Assembly (NCBI GenBank): GCA_020216965.1
Contig: JAIWOJ010000002.1
Span: 1 to 19,433 of the forward strand
From: Prosthecobacter sp.
GTDB taxonomy: Bacteria > Verrucomicrobiota > Verrucomicrobiia > Verrucomicrobiales > Verrucomicrobiaceae
Length of the DNA stretch: 19,433 bases
Direction of reading: 5' to 3'
How positions within the stretch are numbered: the first letter of the stretch is position 1; every line of letters begins with the position of its first letter. The translations under genes were made by a program, and so were the position numbers. Of the stretch, positions 16,359 to 19,433 are shown piece by piece. Below the pieces are notes generated by a model. The model was not told where the DNA came from and made no database searches. It worked only from the letters and a program-made list of their open reading frames with translations.

Positions 16359-17126
16359 CTAAGTCTTGTCGATCAGGAGAGAGGCAGCGCGGCGGGGGGT
16401 GGGGTGGTAACCATTCATGCCGGCGCGGATGCTGCGGGCGCGGTCCACGCAGGCTTCGGCTTTTTGGAAGTCGCCGATGGCCTTATAGACGGCCCCGAGG
16501 TTGATGTAGGTCTGGGAGAGGTCTGCCGGGTCGATTTGATCGTAGGCGAGGCTTTGACGGATGCCGAGGGCTTTTTCGTGCATCTGCTGGGCGCGGTCCA
16601 CGTCCATGTTGGTGTAGTAGAGCACGCCGAGGTTGTTTAGCACGCTGGCGACGCGGGGGCTTTCTTCGCCATCGGAGTTGCGGAAGGTCTCCAGCGCTTC
16701 GTTGTAGTAGCGCTCGGCTTTTTTGTAGTCGCGCGCTTGTTTGAAGATCATGGCCAAGTTGTTTTTGATGGTGGCCACTTTGTCGTTGTCGTGCAGGCTG
16801 GCGTCTTCGGCGATTTGGAGTGCTTTTTCGTAATACTCTGCGGCTTTGTCCATGCGGCCCCAGCGGTCGTAGAGGTGGGCCAGCAGGCTGTGGATGCCGC
16901 AGAGGAGTTCGGGGTCTGGTTTTTTGAGTTCTTGGGCGCGGTAGAGGGCTTCGCGGTAGAGGCTTTCGGCTTTGCGAAAATCACCCTCTTTTTGGCGAAG
17001 GTCGGCGAGGACGCTGATTTGCTCGACGAGCTGGCCGATGCGTGCGGGATCCCGGTAAGCGAGACGCCGGACCTCCTCGACACTGCGAGAGGCGGCGACG
17101 ATCTGGCGCTCTAGGTTGGAATCCAC
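16359..17126 (-). CDS. bklc: Bacterial kinesin light chain-like TPR protein Bklc
   Basis: 255 residues, nearly all tetratricopeptide repeats. Five repeats with the roughly 42-residue spacing of kinesin light chains start near 32, 74, 116, 158 and 202, each with the typical A-xx-YY/LY-x-A pattern (for example KAEYYEKAL and KAERYYNEAL). No signal peptide or membrane helix is present. In Prosthecobacter, Bklc is encoded with the bacterial tubulins and has been reported to bind the filaments and link them to membranes. The start is a GTG 26 bases after the btubB stop; the bases before it are C-rich with no Shine-Dalgarno. That suggests low or coupled translation, giving less Bklc than tubulin (inference). 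It is the last gene of the operon and is followed by structured DNA. Confidence 0.93.
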   Translation of the reverse strand: MDSNLERQIVAASRSVEEVRRLAYRDPARIGQLVEQISVLADLRQKEGDFRKAESLYREALYRAQELKKPDPELLCGIHSLLAHLYDRWGRMDKAAEYYEKALQIAEDASLHDNDKVATIKNNLAMIFKQARDYKKAERYYNEALETFRNSDGEESPRVASVLNNLGVLYYTNMDVDRAQQMHEKALGIRQSLAYDQIDPADLSQTYINLGAVYKAIGDFQKAEACVDRARSIRAGMNGYHPTPRRAASLLIDKT

Positions 17127-17152
17127 GGCAAGGATGGGTGGGGTTTGGGCGG

Positions 17153-18433
17153 CTAGCTGGCGTCTCGGTAGGACTTGGCCAGGTTGGCAATGGAGTCGCG
17201 GGCGCGGGCCATGGCATCACGGCTGACGCCTGCGGCTTCATACCAGTGAGTGTAGGCGTGGTTGTCAAACATGATGTCAAATTGGGAAACGAGGCGCTCA
17301 AAGACGGCGGCGATGCCGGTGTGGTTGACGAGGGCGAGGCCGCTGGAGGCAAAGCCTTCTGGGGCGGTGTCTGCGACGCCGAGCTTTAGGCCGCCAGAGG
17401 CGGGGATGTAGCTGGCAAAGCCGAGCTGCTTGCGAATGCTGGCCATGTTTTCATCCACGTCTTTCTGCTTTACATCCCCGCGGAAGAGGGCGCTGGCGGC
17501 GAGATAGACGCCCTGCTGCCAGTCGATGGCGGCGGTGAAGTTGTCTTGGGCGAAGGTCTCGCGGGCGAGGTCGGGGAAGTTGCTGCGCACCTGACCTTCT
17601 TGGCCTGGGGCGCGCATGGGGGCGAAGCTGGCCGTGAAGAAGTGGTTGCCGGGGAAGGGAACCAGGTTGGTGACGAATTCGCTGAGGTCGGTATTCAGCT
17701 TGCCAGGGAAGCGCAGGGAGGCGGTGACGCTGCTCATGATGAGCGCCACGATGTGGTTGAGGTCCATGTAGTTCGGCGCGCGGTGCAGCTTGGCCTTGGC
17801 GATGCGGAAGAGCGCTTCGTTATCGAGGATGACGGCACCGTCCGCGTGGTCCAGGATGCGCTGGAGGGTGAGGATGGCGTTGTAGGGCTCCACAGCGGAG
17901 TCGCTGATAAGTGGGGAGGGGGCGACGGAGAAGGTGAAGATCTTCTTCTTCGGGTAGGCCTGGCGCAGACGCTCCAGGATCAGGGAGCCTAGACCGGAGC
18001 CGGAGCCGCCGCCGATGGAGTGGGTGAGCATGAAGCCCTGAAGGCCTTTGGTTTTCTCCACGGCGTTATCGATGACATTCATCACTTGGTCGATGACGCG
18101 CTCGCCCTCGACGTTGTAGCCGCGGGCCCAGTTGTTGGCGGCACCGGGGATTTTGCGGACGATGCTGCTTTCATCGAAAAGCTGCGCCATTTCGCCGCTT
18201 TCGATCCGGGCGATGACGCCGGGCTCCAGGTCCACAAGGACGGCGCGGGGGATGTATTTGCCATCGCGCACCTTATGGAAGAAGACCTCCAAATTGGCAT
18301 TGCTGGAGGCATTGGAGCCGTCTTTGGGGGTGCCTTGCTCGGTCAGTCCATGCTCGCGCAGGACGAGCCGCCAGAAACGGTCGGCAATCTGGTTGCCGCA
18401 CTGGCCGACGTGGATGCTCAGAATTTCTCTCAC
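17153..18433 (-). CDS. btubB: Bacterial tubulin BtubB
   Basis: 426 residues from a GTG start, the known BtubB length. It is a tubulin/FtsZ-family GTPase that forms heterodimers with BtubA and assembles into small bacterial microtubules. Tubulin landmarks: GQCGNQ at 10-15 (T1), DLEPGV at 68-73 (T3), NNWARGY at 100-106, the glycine-rich GGGSGSG at 141-147 (T4; Ser where eukaryotes have Thr), DNEALF around 204, and T7 loop G244-KLNTDLSE252. The Glu at 252 aligns with the alpha-tubulin Glu that triggers GTP hydrolysis in the partner. No long acidic tail is present. The open frame extends upstream to 18553, but homology begins at the GTG, which has a GGAGG 10 bases before it. It lies 64 bases after btubA and 26 before bklc. 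Confidence 0.97.
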   Translation of the reverse strand: MREILSIHVGQCGNQIADRFWRLVLREHGLTEQGTPKDGSNASSNANLEVFFHKVRDGKYIPRAVLVDLEPGVIARIESGEMAQLFDESSIVRKIPGAANNWARGYNVEGERVIDQVMNVIDNAVEKTKGLQGFMLTHSIGGGSGSGLGSLILERLRQAYPKKKIFTFSVAPSPLISDSAVEPYNAILTLQRILDHADGAVILDNEALFRIAKAKLHRAPNYMDLNHIVALIMSSVTASLRFPGKLNTDLSEFVTNLVPFPGNHFFTASFAPMRAPGQEGQVRSNFPDLARETFAQDNFTAAIDWQQGVYLAASALFRGDVKQKDVDENMASIRKQLGFASYIPASGGLKLGVADTAPEGFASSGLALVNHTGIAAVFERLVSQFDIMFDNHAYTHWYEAAGVSRDAMARARDSIANLAKSYRDAS

Positions 18434-18443
18434 TGTGTCTTTT

Positions 18444-18448
18444 CCTCC
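18444..18448 (-). promoter_or_regulatory. Shine-Dalgarno GGAGG of btubB
   Basis: A perfect GGAGG 10 bases upstream of the GTG at 18433 sets the BtubB start and rejects the longer frame that begins within the end of btubA. It contrasts with bklc, which has none. Confidence 0.8.
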
Positions 18449-18497
18449 GGGATGTTGATGCTTTTTTGTGACTGGTAAAAATGGGCGCTGGTGCTGC

Positions 18498-19433
18498 TCA
18501 ACGGCGGTCCACGAGGTCACGCAGGCTGACGGATGACGTGGGGCGGCGCACATCGCCTACGGCCCTTGTGGTGGCTGCACCTTCGTCTTGGGTTTTGGCT
18601 TTGGCCCCGCTTTCTTCAGCGACTTGGTAGCTCTGGATCAGCTCTTGGGCAGAGGCGCGGAGGGCGACGATCTGCTCCTCATTCATGCCTTCGTTGAGAT
18701 ACCAGTTGGCGAAGGCTTTGCGCTGCCAGAGCTTGTCAAAGTTGTGGCAGATCCGGTCGAGTACGCGGGCGATTTCGGTGTTGTTGGCCAGCAGCACCAT
18801 GCTCTTGCGGTGGGAGATGCCGGACTGCTCCACATAGCCGATTTTGAAGGCGGTGGGGATCCAGTAGGTGAGCGGCAGTTGCTCGCGCATGGCGGCCAGG
18901 GAGGCATCTGCCAGGGGCTTGTCTTCCATGATGCCGCGGTAGAGCACGGCGGTGGAGAGGAAGCGGCCCTCCATCGGGGAGCAGGCGGCAAAGACGCTGC
19001 CGTTGTCAAAGAGGGACTTGATCATGTCCTCGATGCCCATCTCCTCAAACTTGCTGCGGTCTGGTGGGGTGAGCGGGGCAAAGGCGCACATCAGGAAGTG
19101 CAGTGAGGGCTGAGGCACCAGGTTCGTCAGCAGCTCGCGCAGGCTGATTTCCACGGTGAGGAAGCCGCTGAAGCGCATGGAGGCGGTGATGCCCGCCAGG
19201 GCCTCTGTGATGAGCAGGTTCAGGTCATCCACGGTGGGGCTTTCGATGTTCCACTTGCGGTGGGCCAGCTCAAACAGGGCTTCATTGTCAAAAATCAGGC
19301 AGGCATCCGCCGTGCGGCGCAGGCAGTTCAGGGCAAAGACGGTGTTGTAGGGCTCTGTGACCACGCTGGAGACCTGCGGGGAGGGCAGCACGGCGCAGCT
19401 CAGCACGGGGGCTTCTGGGTATTTTTCCTTGAT
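18498..19433 (-). CDS. btubA: Bacterial tubulin BtubA, C-terminal two thirds
   Basis: The frame is open to the right edge; 311 residues are visible, so about 160 N-terminal residues, including the T1-T4 nucleotide loops, are outside (BtubA is known at about 473 residues). The visible part begins IKEKYPEAPV and contains VVTEPYNTVFALN, FDNEALFELA, the T7 region GFLTVEISLRELLTNLVPQP and LHFLMCAFAPL, all clearly tubulin. Compared with alpha-tubulin, the T7 stretch between Gly and NLVP is two residues longer (14 against 12). The C-terminal tail is mixed in charge and ends in VSLRDLVDRR, unlike the acidic tails of eukaryotic tubulins. It is the first visible gene of the btubA-btubB-bklc operon; any promoter lies beyond the window. 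Confidence 0.96.
   Translation of the reverse strand: MKEKYPEAPVLSCAVLPSPQVSSVVTEPYNTVFALNCLRRTADACLIFDNEALFELAHRKWNIESPTVDDLNLLITEALAGITASMRFSGFLTVEISLRELLTNLVPQPSLHFLMCAFAPLTPPDRSKFEEMGIEDMIKSLFDNGSVFAACSPMEGRFLSTAVLYRGIMEDKPLADASLAAMREQLPLTYWIPTAFKIGYVEQSGISHRKSMVLLANNTEIARVLDRICHNFDKLWQRKAFANWYLNEGMNEEQIVALRASAQELIQSYQVAEESGAKAKTQDEGAATTRAVGDVRRPTSSVSLRDLVDRR

Noticed and set aside
18434..18553. Upstream extension of BtubB to a 466-residue protein
   Set aside because: The extra 40 residues overlap the end of btubA and are not tubulin-like; homology and GGAGG place the start at the GTG at 18433.
16737..19106. Several 125-172-codon plus-strand open frames opposite btubA, btubB and bklc
   Set aside because: Composition is Val/Gly/Ala-rich as expected for antisense shadows of GC-rich genes, with no recognisable domains; the minus-strand products are certain.
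1..19433. CRISPR arrays, tRNA or rRNA genes, insertion sequences
   Set aside because: No regularly spaced direct repeats, no tRNA- or rRNA-like segments and no transposase-like protein were seen on either strand.

Overview
The window most likely comes from Prosthecobacter or a very close relative (Verrucomicrobiota). The main reason is the right end, which carries the bacterial tubulin genes btubA and btubB followed by bklc (bacterial kinesin light chain), a gene set known from Prosthecobacter. The rest agrees with that lineage: several exported formylglycine-type sulfatases, a PEP-CTERM protein and a PVC-type heme-binding CxxCH protein. The species cannot be told from the sequence alone.

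Layout, left to right. (1) 1-702 (+): C-terminal part of a membrane acyltransferase-3 protein, cut by the window edge. (2) 734-8663 (-): six genes in one direction with gaps of only 22-66 bases. In transcription order they are a SurA-like parvulin chaperone, cutA, an iduronate-2-sulfatase-like sulfatase, a class A penicillin-binding protein, and two more sulfatases. This could be one long envelope/export transcription unit. (3) 8664-8800: divergent intergenic region with a -10-like TATAAT just before the next start codon. (4) 8801-15794 (+): a vanadium-haloperoxidase/PAP2-type enzyme with a PEP-CTERM anchor, a large PVC-type dehydrogenase-like c-type cytochrome, and a membrane protein with two VWA domains. 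(5) 15795-16358: 564 bases without a convincing gene, rich in perfect and nested inverted repeats. (6) 16359-19433 (-): btubA (5' part outside the window), btubB and bklc.

How the genes work together. BtubA and BtubB form heterodimers that polymerise into small bacterial microtubules. Bklc is a TPR protein reported to link these filaments to membranes. The sulfatases, haloperoxidase-like protein and CxxCH protein all have export signals and suggest breakdown of sulfated or otherwise decorated polysaccharides. The parvulin and the PBP serve folding of exported proteins and wall synthesis.

The tubulin operon is the outstanding system here, though it is a described one. Less familiar observations are the structured, probably repetitive DNA just downstream of bklc, a 9-base-phased repeat family lying in frame inside the cytochrome gene and also next to it, a possible leaderless haloperoxidase mRNA, and very different translation signals for btubB and bklc.
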